A stretch of DNA of 39,994 nucleotides from Pseudomonadota bacterium. Its GTDB lineage: Bacteria; Pseudomonadota; Gammaproteobacteria; Xanthomonadales; Xanthomonadaceae. Location of the stretch: NCBI GenBank assembly GCA_023388355.1, contig JAEWGI010000072.1, positions 1 through 39,994 on the forward strand, read 5' to 3'. The notes under the pieces are model-generated. The model worked only from the letters and a program-made list of their open reading frames with translations, was not told where the DNA came from and did not search any database. Shown one piece after another: positions 8,565-20,080 of the stretch. How positions within the stretch are numbered: position 1 is the first letter of the stretch; the number at the start of each line of letters is the position of its first letter. The position numbers and the translations under genes are program-made.

Positions 8565-9697
8565 CCGCGCGCGAACAAGTCGTCCTGCACGGCGCTGCCG
8601 TCGGGTGCACTGAAGCCGGACAGGCCCACGCCCGCCAGCCGATAGCGGGTAGTCGCGGGCAGGTCGACGCGCGCGCGCAGCGCGCAGGCGATCGCGGCGA
8701 GATCGGCTTCGCTGGTCAGGGGCAACGGCCCGGTGAGGCTGCGCGTGAGTACGCGGAAATCCGCGGTCTTCAGCTTGAGGACCACCGTGCGGGCGATGCG
8801 TTCGGGATGACGGCCGCGCTCGCGCAGGTAGCCCGCCCACGTCTTCGCCGCCAGCCGGTGCAGGTGCGGCTCCAGCGCGTCCAGCGGCAGGTCGGTTTCG
8901 AACGTGTCCTCGGTGGACACCTGCAGGGTGGCGCGCTGGCCCTGCACGGGACGCTCGTCGATCCCGTGCGCGAGTTCGTGCAGGCGCCGGCCCCAGCGCC
9001 CGAAGCGTGCCTCCAGCGCGTCGCCGCCGTGGGCGCGCAGGTCGCTGCAGGTCACGATGCCGAGTTCCGCCAGCTTCGCCTGCATCACCTTGCCCACGCC
9101 GGGCAACCTGGCCACCGGCAGCCGTGCAAGGAAGCCCTCGACCATCGCCGGCCGCAGCACGAACTGGCCATCCGGCTTGTTCCAGTCGCTGGCGATCTTG
9201 GCCAGGAACTTGTTCGGTGCGATCCCGGCCGAGGCCGTCAACCCGGTCTCCTCGCGGATGGCGTCGCGGATATGGGTGGCGATGGCGGTGGCGCTGCCCA
9301 GATCCTGCCTGGGCGCGCTGACGTCGAGGTAGGCCTCGTCCAGCGACAAGGGCTCGATCAGGCCGGTATGGCGTTCGAAGATGCCGCGCACCTGCCGCGA
9401 CACCGCCTTGTAGCGGGGGAAGTCGGGCGGGACGAACACCGCGTCGGGGCACAGCCGTTCCGCGCGCAGCGCCGGCATCGCGGACCGGATCCCGAACACG
9501 CGCGCCTCGTAGCTGGCTGCGCAGACGACCGAGCGCGCGCCGCGCCAGGCCACCACCACCGGCCGGCCGCGCAGGGCGGGATCGTCGCGCTGCTCCACCG
9601 AGGCATAGAACGCGTCCATGTCGACGTGGATGATCTTGCGCACCGGCGCAACGCCGGCATCATCGTCTCCCGGTGCGGCAGGCGATGCCGTGATCAC
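8561..9697 (-). CDS. dinB: DNA polymerase IV (Y-family)
   Basis: Error-prone translesion polymerase. The 378 residues carry the catalytic motifs KIIHVDMDAFYASVE (Asp26, with Tyr31 at the steric-gate position) and SLDEAYLD (Asp120, Glu121). They are followed by the thumb motif LPGVGKVMQAKL and the little-finger domain. A QDDLF beta-clamp-binding motif lies just before the C-terminus. About 18 residues precede the usual DinB start (RKIIHVDMD). They begin at a GTG that overlaps the stop codon of the preceding membrane-protein gene as GTGA, suggesting coupled translation. No LexA box was recognised nearby, and the nearest promoter appears to lie upstream of the permease gene. Confidence 0.95.
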   Translation of the reverse strand: MITASPAAPGDDDAGVAPVRKIIHVDMDAFYASVEQRDDPALRGRPVVVAWRGARSVVCAASYEARVFGIRSAMPALRAERLCPDAVFVPPDFPRYKAVSRQVRGIFERHTGLIEPLSLDEAYLDVSAPRQDLGSATAIATHIRDAIREETGLTASAGIAPNKFLAKIASDWNKPDGQFVLRPAMVEGFLARLPVARLPGVGKVMQAKLAELGIVTCSDLRAHGGDALEARFGRWGRRLHELAHGIDERPVQGQRATLQVSTEDTFETDLPLDALEPHLHRLAAKTWAGYLRERGRHPERIARTVVLKLKTADFRVLTRSLTGPLPLTSEADLAAIACALRARVDLPATTRYRLAGVGLSGFSAPDGSAVQDDLFARG

Positions 9698-10983
9698 TTC
9701 CAGAAGACGATGCGGTCGTGGCCGGGATCGTCGCGCTCCGCGCGGCGCACCCGCCCCTCGCGCGCGGGGCGCCCGATCACCAGCTCATGCCGGCCGTGGG
9801 CAAGCCCGCGGATGTCGAGCATTGCCAGCAGCGCGGGCCTGCCGGTGCGCGGATCGTGGGTCACCGCATAGCCGGGATCCGGGATGGCGGCACCGTCCAG
9901 GGTGACCGGATGCAACGCCTGCAGGCAGGCAAGCCTGGCTTCGGCCGGCAGTGGCTGGCTGGCAGCCGCGACGATGCGGCAGTCGCCCATGCGCGCATGC
10001 AGCCGGTCCGGCCGGTACGGGACGACGAGCTTCAGGTAGGGGCCGCTGGCGACCATCGCATCGATGTAAGGCAGCGCGACACCGCGTGCCGGATCCCGCT
10101 GGTCATCGTAGTGCATCGGGTCGACGCGCTCGCCGGCATGTTCGGGAAACAACCCATAGCTGCCCATCGCGGCGGGGTTCTGCAGTGCGAAATAGCCCGC
10201 GGACACGCTGCCGATGGCCGCCAGCATGATCGCGGTGCTGAGCAGGGTGATCCCGCGGCTGCGGCCGTTGCTGGACAGGGTGGCCAGCACGCGGCTGTTG
10301 AGGCGCCCCATGCCCAGGCGACCGTAGGCGCGCAGCACGGCCGCCACCATGCGATAGGCGCGACCCGTGGGCGCGAGGCGCCCGCCCGCCACCTGGTCGA
10401 CCAGGCCAGCCAGCAGGAAAGGCGCCAGCAGCAGCCCCGGCACCCAGGCGACCAGCGCCAGGGGATCGAGCGGCAGACCCGCGGCCTTGACGAGCAGGGT
10501 GGCGATGAGCAGCGCGCTGCAGAACACCACGCAGACCGCGCCCATAATCACGGCCACGCTGACGCCGAGCGCGAACACCACGCTGGCGCGGTTGTCGGCG
10601 CGCTCGATGGCTTCGTCAGGCGGCAGGTTGCGAGCGCCCTCGACCGCGCGCTGGATGGGGCCCATGCGCAGGCGGTCGAGGCGGACGCCCTGCGGATGCA
10701 CCGAGTGGATGCCCACCAGTGCGATCCATTGCGCGCGCAGCAGGAGATGCAGCGCGAAGGTGGCGGCCAGGATGACCGCGGCGCTCTTGGCATAGAAATA
10801 CGCCAGCACCACCATCACCCGCCATTCGCTGGAAAGCCGCGGCTCCATCGCCAGCAGCCGACCATCGAGCCACCCCGGCAGTTGCAGCATCGCGAACAGG
10901 GCGACGCCGGAGATCAGCAGCTCCACCTCCCACGTCGGGGTGGTGCGAAGCGGGAGCGGGCTGCGCGGGATCGGTGCACTCAT
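9694..10983 (-). CDS. Unknown multi-pass membrane protein
   Basis: The 429 residues contain about five hydrophobic segments, at roughly 20-40, 60-85, 135-160, 172-195 and 245-265. The last 160 residues form a soluble region rich in Pro, Arg and His, with ERVDPMHYDDQRDPARG and a C-terminal RAERDDPGHDRIVFW, predicted to lie outside the cytosol. I do not recognise the family. It starts 40 bases after the permease stop and overlaps dinB by four bases, so the three genes probably share a transcript. The order permease, membrane protein, polymerase gives no obvious joint function. Confidence 0.7.
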   Translation of the reverse strand: MSAPIPRSPLPLRTTPTWEVELLISGVALFAMLQLPGWLDGRLLAMEPRLSSEWRVMVVLAYFYAKSAAVILAATFALHLLLRAQWIALVGIHSVHPQGVRLDRLRMGPIQRAVEGARNLPPDEAIERADNRASVVFALGVSVAVIMGAVCVVFCSALLIATLLVKAAGLPLDPLALVAWVPGLLLAPFLLAGLVDQVAGGRLAPTGRAYRMVAAVLRAYGRLGMGRLNSRVLATLSSNGRSRGITLLSTAIMLAAIGSVSAGYFALQNPAAMGSYGLFPEHAGERVDPMHYDDQRDPARGVALPYIDAMVASGPYLKLVVPYRPDRLHARMGDCRIVAAASQPLPAEARLACLQALHPVTLDGAAIPDPGYAVTHDPRTGRPALLAMLDIRGLAHGRHELVIGRPAREGRVRRAERDDPGHDRIVFWK

Positions 10984-11023
10984 GCGACCGCATGTTGCGG
11001 CCGCGGTTTCAGGCTGGCAAGCC

Positions 11024-12427
11024 TCAGACCAGCCCGAATCCGTAGTACAGCCCGATGATCACGAACACCGCCAGGGTCTTGATGACGGTGATCGCGAAGA
11101 TGTCCTTGTAGGCCTGCCGATGGGTCAGGCCGGTCACCGCCAGCAGGGTGATCACCGCGCCGTTGTGCGGCAGGGTATCCATGCCGCCGGAGGCCATCGA
11201 TGCCACCCGGTGCAGCACGTCCATCGGGATGCCCGCGGCGTTCGCGTTGGCGATGAAGGTTTCCGCCATCGCCGCCAGCGCGATCGACATGCCGCCCGAC
11301 GCCGAGCCGGTGATGCCGGCCAGCGCGGTCACGGTCACCGCCTCGTTGACCAGCGGGTTGGGGATGGAGCCCAGCGCGTTGGCCACCACCAGGAAGCCGG
11401 GCAGGGCCGCGATCACCGCGCCGAAGCCGTATTCCGAAGCGGTGTTCATGCCGGCCAGCAGCGAGCCGCCAATCGCCGACTTGCTGCCTTCGGCGAACTG
11501 GCGGGTCACCGGCTTCCATGCGAACAGCAGCACGCAGATGATTCCCGCCAGCAACGCGCCAAGCACCGCCCAGATGGCCGAGATCCGCGCCACCTCCTGC
11601 ACCACCGGCGCGGCGTTGCCGATCACCGCGGGCACGAAGCTGTGGCTCTCGCCGTACACGCCGGGGATCCACATGGTCAGCAGCTTGTTGACCACGCCCA
11701 CCACCAGCAGCGGCAGGACCGCGATGAACGCGTTCGGCAGCTTGCCGTCGGCGAACGGGACCGGTTCGTTGAGCAGGGTCGCGGGGTAGCCATACCCCTC
11801 GCCCGCGCTGGTGGCCACCCGGCGGCGCCAGTCCAGGTAGGCCAGGCCCAGCATCAGGATGAAGATGCCGCCCAACGTGCCGAGCACCGGCGCGGCCCAG
11901 GTGTCGGTGCCGAAGAAGGTGGTCGGGATGATGTTCTGGATCTGCGGGGTGCCGGGCAGCGCGTCCATGGTGAAGGTGAACGCACCCAGCGCGATGGTGC
12001 CCGGGATCAGCCGCTTGGGGATGTTGCTCTGGCGGAACAGTTCGGCGGCGAACGGGTACACCGCGAACACCACCACGAACAGCGAGACCCCGCCGTAGGT
12101 GAGCAGCGCGCACACAATCACGATCGACAGCATCGCCCGTTGCGCGCCAACGACCTTGATGGTGGCGGCCACGATCGCCTTGGAGAAGCCGGACAGCTCG
12201 ATCACCTTGCCGAACAGCGCACCCAGCAGGAACACCGGGAAGTAGAGCTTCAGGAAGCCGACCATCTTGTCCATGAACAGGCCGGTGAACATCGGCGCGA
12301 CCAGTTGCGGGTCGGTCAGCAGCACGGCGCCCAGCGCGGCCACCGGCGCGAACAGGATGACGCTGTAGCCGCGGTAGGCGACCAGCATCAGGAAGCACAA
12401 CGCGCCCAGAACGATCAGGAAATCCAT
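11024..12427 (-). CDS. GntP-family permease (candidate 3-hydroxybutyrate or organic-acid importer)
   Basis: Proton-coupled inner-membrane symporter of the gluconate permease family. The 467 residues form about 12 hydrophobic segments from the first residues (MDFLIVLGALCFLML), with family-typical stretches DALPGTPQIQNIIPTTFF and SGGMDTLPHNGAVITLLAVT. Members transport gluconate or related hydroxy acids. In pseudomonads a member lies beside bdhA and is considered a D-beta-hydroxybutyrate permease. Here bdhA is 8 kb away with a TonB-dependent receptor gene divergently adjacent, so 3-hydroxybutyrate is a plausible but unproved substrate. ATG 12427 is chosen because the upstream open frame is non-homologous and reaches towards the receptor promoter. 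Confidence 0.85.
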   Translation of the reverse strand: MDFLIVLGALCFLMLVAYRGYSVILFAPVAALGAVLLTDPQLVAPMFTGLFMDKMVGFLKLYFPVFLLGALFGKVIELSGFSKAIVAATIKVVGAQRAMLSIVIVCALLTYGGVSLFVVVFAVYPFAAELFRQSNIPKRLIPGTIALGAFTFTMDALPGTPQIQNIIPTTFFGTDTWAAPVLGTLGGIFILMLGLAYLDWRRRVATSAGEGYGYPATLLNEPVPFADGKLPNAFIAVLPLLVVGVVNKLLTMWIPGVYGESHSFVPAVIGNAAPVVQEVARISAIWAVLGALLAGIICVLLFAWKPVTRQFAEGSKSAIGGSLLAGMNTASEYGFGAVIAALPGFLVVANALGSIPNPLVNEAVTVTALAGITGSASGGMSIALAAMAETFIANANAAGIPMDVLHRVASMASGGMDTLPHNGAVITLLAVTGLTHRQAYKDIFAITVIKTLAVFVIIGLYYGFGLV

Positions 12428-12591
12428 GCGCCACCCCGGGCTGCCTCGTCGGGCTGGGAGTCTCCGCGCATGGCTGGCGGCGTCCCATTGTCCGAACGTC
12501 CAATGCCGATACGCGGCCTTAACAACTACCGTGCGTGCCATCGGCGGCATGGGTCCGCCCGACCGCAACGATTACCCGGGAGGAAGGGAAA
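12428..12591. promoter_or_regulatory. Divergent intergenic region between permease and receptor genes
   Basis: These 164 bases must hold the promoters of both divergent genes. A CATTG...CAATG dyad with a 10-base spacer (12486-12505) lies near the middle and could be an operator. The receptor gene has a strong purine-rich ribosome-binding site (GGGAGGAAGGG) a few bases before its ATG. No clear sigma70 pair was found by eye. Confidence 0.35.
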
Positions 12592-14835
<2,244 letters not shown>

Positions 14836-14931
14836 GCGGCGGCACCTGCAAGGCGTTGCATCGGCGGCGGGCTTCGGTCCGCCGTCGCGTTATGCTCGCC
14901 GGCGAATGCAGCACGACGATGCGGTCTGGAG

Positions 14932-17900
14932 ATGCCTGAGAGCGGCGCCATGCTGAGCGTCGCCGCCGTCGTCGCCGCCGCGCTACTGTGGCTGGGCGTG
15001 CTGTTCGGGACCGGGCTGTACGCCGAGCGCCATCCCGGCGTGCTGGCCCGGCACTGGCGGCATGTGTACGCGCTGTCGCTGGCGGTGCACTGCACCTCGT
15101 GGACGTTTTACGGCACGGTCACCCAGGCCGCACGCTACGGCTGGCCACTGCCGCCGACCTTCATCGGCGCGATCCTGTTCTACGCACTTGCCGTGTTCTT
15201 CATGGTCCGGCTGGTGCGGCTGGCGCGCGAGACCAATGCGACGTCGCTGGCCGACCTGATCGCGACTCGGCTGGGCAAGGATGCGTGGCTCGCCGCGACC
15301 GTCACCCTTGTGGCGGTGCTTGGATTGATTCCCTACATCGCGCTGCAGCTGCAGGCGATCACCATGAGCTTCAGCACGGTGACGGCCGGCCCCGCCGCCG
15401 ATGCCGGCGCGGCGCTGCCGCTCTGGCGCGATGGCGCGCTGTTCGTGGCGCTGGCGATGGCCCTGTTCGCGATCCTGTTCGGCGCGCGCCGGGCAAGCGC
15501 CGCCGAGCACAACCGCGGGCTGGTGCTGGCGATGGCGTTCGAGTCGGTGTTCAAGTTGCTGGCGATGCTGGCGCTGGGCGCCTTCGTCTGGTTCGGGCTG
15601 GGCGAGCTGCCGTCCGCGCCGGCGCGATCGTCGCTGCCGTCGTCCGGCGGCTTCATGCCGCTGGTGATCCTGGGCGCGCTGGCGATGTTCCTGATGCCGC
15701 ACCAGTTCCACGTCGGCGTGGTCGAGTGCCGCGACGAGCGTGACGTGCGTACCGCGCGCTGGCAGTTCCCGTTGTACCTGCTGCTGATCGCATTACCGAC
15801 CCTGCCGCTGGCCCGCGCGGGCGCGGCGCTGCTAGGCGAGAGCGTGCCCTCGGACATGTACGCGCTGGCGTTGCCGCTGGCGCAGGGCCACCAGGGAATG
15901 GCGCTGCTGGTCTTCCTGGGCGGCCTCAGCGCCGCCACCGGGATGGTGATCGTCGGCACCCTCACCCTCAGCCTGATGATCGGCAACCACTGGTTCGCGC
16001 CGGGCCTGTTGCGTGGCGCGTGGGCGCGCGGGCAGGGCGCGGATCGCAGCGGCGATCTGCTGCTGCTGCGGCGCGTGGGGATCGTCGCGATCATGCTGCT
16101 GGGCTGGGCCTACAGCCGGCTGGTCGGGAGCAATGCGGCCCTCGCCGACGTCGGCGGGGTGTCGTTCTCGGCGCTGGCGACGCTGGCGCCCGCGCTGGCA
16201 TTCGCGGTGTGGCGACCGCAGACGCCGGCGCGCGCCGCGACCGCGGGCGTGCTGGCAGGGTTCGCGGCCTGGGCCTGGGTGATGCTGGTGCCGACGCTGG
16301 CCGCCGCCGCCGGCGCTGCACCCGCGTGGTTGGAGCAGGGGCCGTTCGGGCAGTCGTGGCTTGCGCCGGAAGCGTTGTTCGGCCTCACCGGCTGGAGCCG
16401 GCTTGGGCGGGCGGTCGGCGTCAGCCTGTTCGTGGGCACCGCCGTGACCTTGCTGCTGGCCGGGGTGCACAGCCCGCCGCGGCGTCGGCAGGCGCGCGGC
16501 TCCGACCTTCACACGCTGCGCAACGCCGGGCGCCGCTTCCTGCCGGCGCAGCGAGTGGACGAATTGCTGCGGCACGCACCGGCAACGGGTCCGGTGCCGC
16601 AGGCGGTGGAATCGCGGCTGGAGCACGAACTGGCGGCCATCCTCGGCAGCGCCTCGGCGCGGCTGCTGCTGGATGCGGCCCGGCGCGAGGCCGCAGAAGA
16701 GGCGCCGCAAGGGGCCGACCGGCGCGGCGCGGACCTCGACACGGTGGCCGCGATCGTCGGCGAAGCCAGCGAGGACCTGCGGTTCAACCAGCGCCTGCTG
16801 GAGGCGGCGATGGAGAACATGACCCAGGGGATCAGCGTGGTCGACGGCGACCTGCGCCTAGTGGCCTGGAACAGCCGCTATGCCGAGATCTTCGGCTATC
16901 CGCGCGGCCTGCTGCGGGTGGGGATGCCGATCGCGGAAGCCGCGCTGTGGGCGCTGCGGGAAATCGACGGCAACGCCGACGCCGAGGCGGCGCTGCAACG
17001 CCGGCTGGCGCACATGCGGGCCGGCACGCCGCACCTGTCCGAGCGCGTGTTCCCCGATGGCAGCATCGTCGAGATCCGCGGCAACCCGATGCCGGGCGGC
17101 GGGTTCGTCGCCACCTTCACCGACGTCACCGCGTTCCGGCAGGCGGAAGCTGGCCTCAAGCGCGTCAACGAGACCCTGGAGCTGCGCGTGGGCGAGCGCA
17201 CCGCGATGCTGCAGGCGGCCAAGCACGAGGCCGAGCGCGCCAATGATGCCAAGAGCCGCTTCCTCGCCGCGATCGGGCACGACCTGTTGCAGCCGCTGCA
17301 CGCCGCGCACCTGTTCGCCGATGCCCTGCAGCAGCGCAGTGCCGGCGAGCAGCGTGCGCTGGCCGACCAGATCGGGGGTGCGCTGGATGTCACCACCGAC
17401 CTGCTGTCCACGCTGCTGGACATGTCGCGGCTGGAGGCGGGAGGCCTCGTGCCGGAACCGCGCGCATTCCCGCTGGCCGAGGTGCTGGACCCGCTGGTGG
17501 CGCAGTTCCGGGCCATGGCCCGTGAGCGCGGTCTTCGCCTGCGCTTCGTCCCCACCCGCGCGTGGGTCCACAGCGATCCGCAGCTGTTGCGGCGGGTGCT
17601 GCAGAACTTCCTCGCCAATGCGTTGCGCTACACGCCCAGCGGCGACGTGCTGCTAGGCGTGCGGCGCGAGGACGGCCGCGTGCGGATCGAGGTGCACGAC
17701 ACCGGTCCCGGCATCGATCCCGGCCAGCGCGACGCGATCTTCGAGGAGTTCCGTCGTGGCGACGATGCGCCCGGGCAGGGGCTGGGACTGGGGCTTTCGA
17801 TCGCCTCACGCATCGCCGAACTGCTGGGTTCCACGATCGGTCTTGCCTCCTCGCCCGGGCGCGGCAGCCGCTTCTCCGTCGCCCTGGCGCGCGCGCCGGA

Positions 17901-18309
17901 TGCGATCGCCCCACGGCCCCTGCCGCGCGGCCTTTCCGGCATGCGGGTGCTGGTGGTCGACAACGAGGCCGCCGCGCGCGAGGCGCTGGCCAGCGTACTG
18001 CGCGGCTGGGGCTGCGAGGTGGAGGCGGTTGCCGGCGATGCCGGTGCCCGCGCCGCCCTGCAGCGAGAGCCGGCGGGCCTGTGGGTATTCGATTACCACC
18101 TTGACGACGGCGACGACGGGGTCTTGCTGTATCGGCGCCTGGGCGATGACTTCGGGGCCGCTCCCTGCCTGATCCTCAGCGCGGACCAGACCGGCGCGGT
18201 GCGGGTGGCGGCGCAGGAGGCGGGGCTTCCGCTCCTGGTCAAGCCGCTGCGCCCTCTGGCGCTCAAGTCGGTGCTGGACCGGTTGCTGGCGGCGCGCGGC
18301 GTGGGTTGA
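14932..18309 (+). CDS. CrbS-like hybrid histidine kinase with a sodium:solute symporter-type N-terminus
   Basis: The 1,125-residue hybrid sensor has these parts in order: about 13 membrane segments of the sodium:solute symporter fold (roughly 1-500), a linker, a PAS domain (about 618-738), a coiled coil, a HisKA domain (SRFLAAIGHDLLQPLHAAH, phospho-acceptor His783), an ATPase domain (NFLANALRYTPSG, from about residue 892; DTGPGID; GQGLGLGLS), and a receiver domain from 1004 with phospho-acceptor Asp1054 (VFDYHLDDGDDG). This is the architecture of CrbS, which with CrbR controls acetyl-CoA synthetase and acetate use in Vibrio and Pseudomonas. A CrbR-like gene lies 1.1 kb away. A second in-frame ATG at 14950 is a possible start. 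Confidence 0.9.
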   Translation: MPESGAMLSVAAVVAAALLWLGVLFGTGLYAERHPGVLARHWRHVYALSLAVHCTSWTFYGTVTQAARYGWPLPPTFIGAILFYALAVFFMVRLVRLARETNATSLADLIATRLGKDAWLAATVTLVAVLGLIPYIALQLQAITMSFSTVTAGPAADAGAALPLWRDGALFVALAMALFAILFGARRASAAEHNRGLVLAMAFESVFKLLAMLALGAFVWFGLGELPSAPARSSLPSSGGFMPLVILGALAMFLMPHQFHVGVVECRDERDVRTARWQFPLYLLLIALPTLPLARAGAALLGESVPSDMYALALPLAQGHQGMALLVFLGGLSAATGMVIVGTLTLSLMIGNHWFAPGLLRGAWARGQGADRSGDLLLLRRVGIVAIMLLGWAYSRLVGSNAALADVGGVSFSALATLAPALAFAVWRPQTPARAATAGVLAGFAAWAWVMLVPTLAAAAGAAPAWLEQGPFGQSWLAPEALFGLTGWSRLGRAVGVSLFVGTAVTLLLAGVHSPPRRRQARGSDLHTLRNAGRRFLPAQRVDELLRHAPATGPVPQAVESRLEHELAAILGSASARLLLDAARREAAEEAPQGADRRGADLDTVAAIVGEASEDLRFNQRLLEAAMENMTQGISVVDGDLRLVAWNSRYAEIFGYPRGLLRVGMPIAEAALWALREIDGNADAEAALQRRLAHMRAGTPHLSERVFPDGSIVEIRGNPMPGGGFVATFTDVTAFRQAEAGLKRVNETLELRVGERTAMLQAAKHEAERANDAKSRFLAAIGHDLLQPLHAAHLFADALQQRSAGEQRALADQIGGALDVTTDLLSTLLDMSRLEAGGLVPEPRAFPLAEVLDPLVAQFRAMARERGLRLRFVPTRAWVHSDPQLLRRVLQNFLANALRYTPSGDVLLGVRREDGRVRIEVHDTGPGIDPGQRDAIFEEFRRGDDAPGQGLGLGLSIASRIAELLGSTIGLASSPGRGSRFSVALARAPDAIAPRPLPRGLSGMRVLVVDNEAAAREALASVLRGWGCEVEAVAGDAGARAALQREPAGLWVFDYHLDDGDDGVLLYRRLGDDFGAAPCLILSADQTGAVRVAAQEAGLPLLVKPLRPLALKSVLDRLLAARGVG

Positions 18310-18351
18310 GCGCGGGCGCATAATCATCGCATCCGACCGGAGGAGTGGACG

Positions 18352-19398
18352 ATGACGACGAAAGCCTACGGCGCCGAGGCCGCCGACCAGCCGCTGCAGG
18401 CCATGGCGATCCAGCGCCGGTCGCCCGGCCCGCGTGACGTGCAGATCGAGATCGCCTTCTGCGGCGTCTGCCATTCGGACCTGCACACCGTGCGTTCGGA
18501 GTGGGCCGGCACCTTGTTCCCGTGCGTGCCGGGACACGAGATCGTCGGCCGGGTGAGCGCCGTGGGTGGCGATGCCGGCGGCTTCCACGTCGGCGACTTG
18601 GTCGGGGTCGGCTGCATGGTCGGCAGCTGCAAGGCGTGCGGCTCCTGCTACGAGGGCCTCGAGCAGTATTGCGAGCGCGGCATGGTCGGCACCTACAACG
18701 GACCGACGCCGGACGCGCCCGGGCACACCCTGGGCGGTTATTCGCAGCGGATCGTTGTCGACCGCGATTTTGTCCTGCGCATCCACCACCCGGAAGGTCA
18801 GCTGGCCGCGGTGGCGCCACTGCTGTGCGCGGGCATCACCACCTACTCGCCACTGCGGCACTGGCAGGCGGGCCCGGGCAAGAAGGTCGGCGTCGTCGGC
18901 ATCGGCGGGCTGGGCCACATGGGCGTCAAGATCGCGCATGCGATGGGGGCGCACGTGGTCGCGTTCACCACCAGCGAGGGCAAGCGGCAGGACGCGCATG
19001 ACCTGGGCGCGGACGAGGTGGTCATCTCGCGCGACCCGGCGCAGATGAAGGCGCATCGCGGCAGCTTCGACCTGATCCTCGACACGGTGGCGGCCAGCCA
19101 CGACCTCGATGCCTACACCTCGCTGCTCAAGCGCGATGGAACCCTGGTACTGGTTGGCGTGCCGGAGCATCCGCACCCCGTGCCCAACATCGGCAACCTG
19201 ATCTTCAAGCGCCGCGCGATCGCGGGCTCGCTGATCGGCGGCATCGCCGAGACCCAGGAAATGCTGGATTTCTGCGCGCAGCACGGGATCGTGGCGGACA
19301 TCGAGATGATCGATGCGCGCGACATCGACGCGGCCTACGAGCGCATGCTGCGCAGCGACGTCAAGTACCGCTTCGTGATCGACACCGCGACGATGTGA
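18352..19398 (+). CDS. Zinc-dependent alcohol dehydrogenase (NAD(P)-linked, cinnamyl-alcohol/YahK type)
   Basis: Medium-chain dehydrogenase of 348 residues that interconverts alcohols and aldehydes in the cytosol. Catalytic zinc ligands are Cys40 (FCGVCHSD), His62-Glu63 (PGHEIVGRV) and Cys159 (LLCAGITTYSP). Structural zinc is held by Cys93, Cys96, Cys99 and Cys107 (GSCKACGSCYEGLEQYC). The Rossmann glycine motif is GIGGLGHMG (183-191). The family usually reduces aldehydes with NADPH. The gene starts 42 bases after the kinase gene, with a strong GGAGGAG site ending 7 bases before the ATG, and may be co-transcribed with it. It converges on the response-regulator gene. Placement between kinase and regulator suggests a link to overflow or two-carbon metabolism. 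Confidence 0.93.
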   Translation: MTTKAYGAEAADQPLQAMAIQRRSPGPRDVQIEIAFCGVCHSDLHTVRSEWAGTLFPCVPGHEIVGRVSAVGGDAGGFHVGDLVGVGCMVGSCKACGSCYEGLEQYCERGMVGTYNGPTPDAPGHTLGGYSQRIVVDRDFVLRIHHPEGQLAAVAPLLCAGITTYSPLRHWQAGPGKKVGVVGIGGLGHMGVKIAHAMGAHVVAFTTSEGKRQDAHDLGADEVVISRDPAQMKAHRGSFDLILDTVAASHDLDAYTSLLKRDGTLVLVGVPEHPHPVPNIGNLIFKRRAIAGSLIGGIAETQEMLDFCAQHGIVADIEMIDARDIDAAYERMLRSDVKYRFVIDTATM

Positions 19399-19407
19399 GC
19401 GCGAGCG

Positions 19408-20073
19408 TCAGCCCTCGAGCTGGCGCGCGGGGTCGGTGAGTTCCAGCTCGCGCAGGACCACGCCTGCCTGGGTGCGGTTGCGCACGCCGAGGCGCTCGAA
19501 GATCGCGGTGAGGTGCGCCTTCACCGTGCGCTCCTGCACGTCGAGGCGGTCTGCGATCTGCTTGTTGAGCAGGCCCTCCGCCACCAGCGCCAACACCCGG
19601 AATTGCTGCGGCGACAGGCTGGCCAGGCGCGCCGCCAACTCGGCGTCGTGCGGCGAGCTCTGCGCGCGCGAGACACTCGCGCGCAGCGCCGGCGGCAGCC
19701 AGGTTTCGCACGCGAGCACGCTGCGGATCGCATCGCGCAGCTCGTCCAGGCCCGCGCTCTTGGGCAGGTAGCCGGCGGCGCCATGGTCCAGCGCGCGGCG
19801 CACCACGCGGGGATCGTCGTTGGCCGACACCACCACCACCGCGACCCCGGGGTATTGCGCGCGCACCGCGGCCAGCCCCGCCAGTCCGTGGTTGCCTGGC
19901 ATGTGCAGGTCCAGCAGCACCAGGTCGACCTGCGGCTGCGCATCGAGCGTCTGCAGCACGCCCTCCAGGCTGCCGGTCTCGAACAGTTCCACCTCGCCCA
20001 GCGCCTCGCGCGCCGCCTGCCGCAACGCGGCGCGGAACAGCGGGTGATCGTCGGCAACGAGGATCGAAGTCAT
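19408..20073 (-). CDS. CrbR-like LuxR-family response regulator
   Basis: Two-domain regulator of 221 residues. The receiver has acidic Asp8-Asp9 (ILVADDHPLF), phospho-acceptor Asp55 (LLDLHMPG) and the switch Lys in GYLPKSA. The C-terminal LuxR/NarL helix-turn-helix (LSPQQFRVLALVAEGLLNKQ, then RTVKAHLTAIFERLGVRNRT) binds DNA. It is the natural partner of the transporter-linked kinase encoded 1.1 kb away, as CrbR is of CrbS. The start at ATG 20073 lies 7 bases after the bdhA stop, so it is almost certainly co-transcribed with bdhA. This places a 3-hydroxybutyrate enzyme and the regulator under one promoter. Confidence 0.9.
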   Translation of the reverse strand: MTSILVADDHPLFRAALRQAAREALGEVELFETGSLEGVLQTLDAQPQVDLVLLDLHMPGNHGLAGLAAVRAQYPGVAVVVVSANDDPRVVRRALDHGAAGYLPKSAGLDELRDAIRSVLACETWLPPALRASVSRAQSSPHDAELAARLASLSPQQFRVLALVAEGLLNKQIADRLDVQERTVKAHLTAIFERLGVRNRTQAGVVLRELELTDPARQLEG

Positions 20074-20080
20074 CGCGGGC

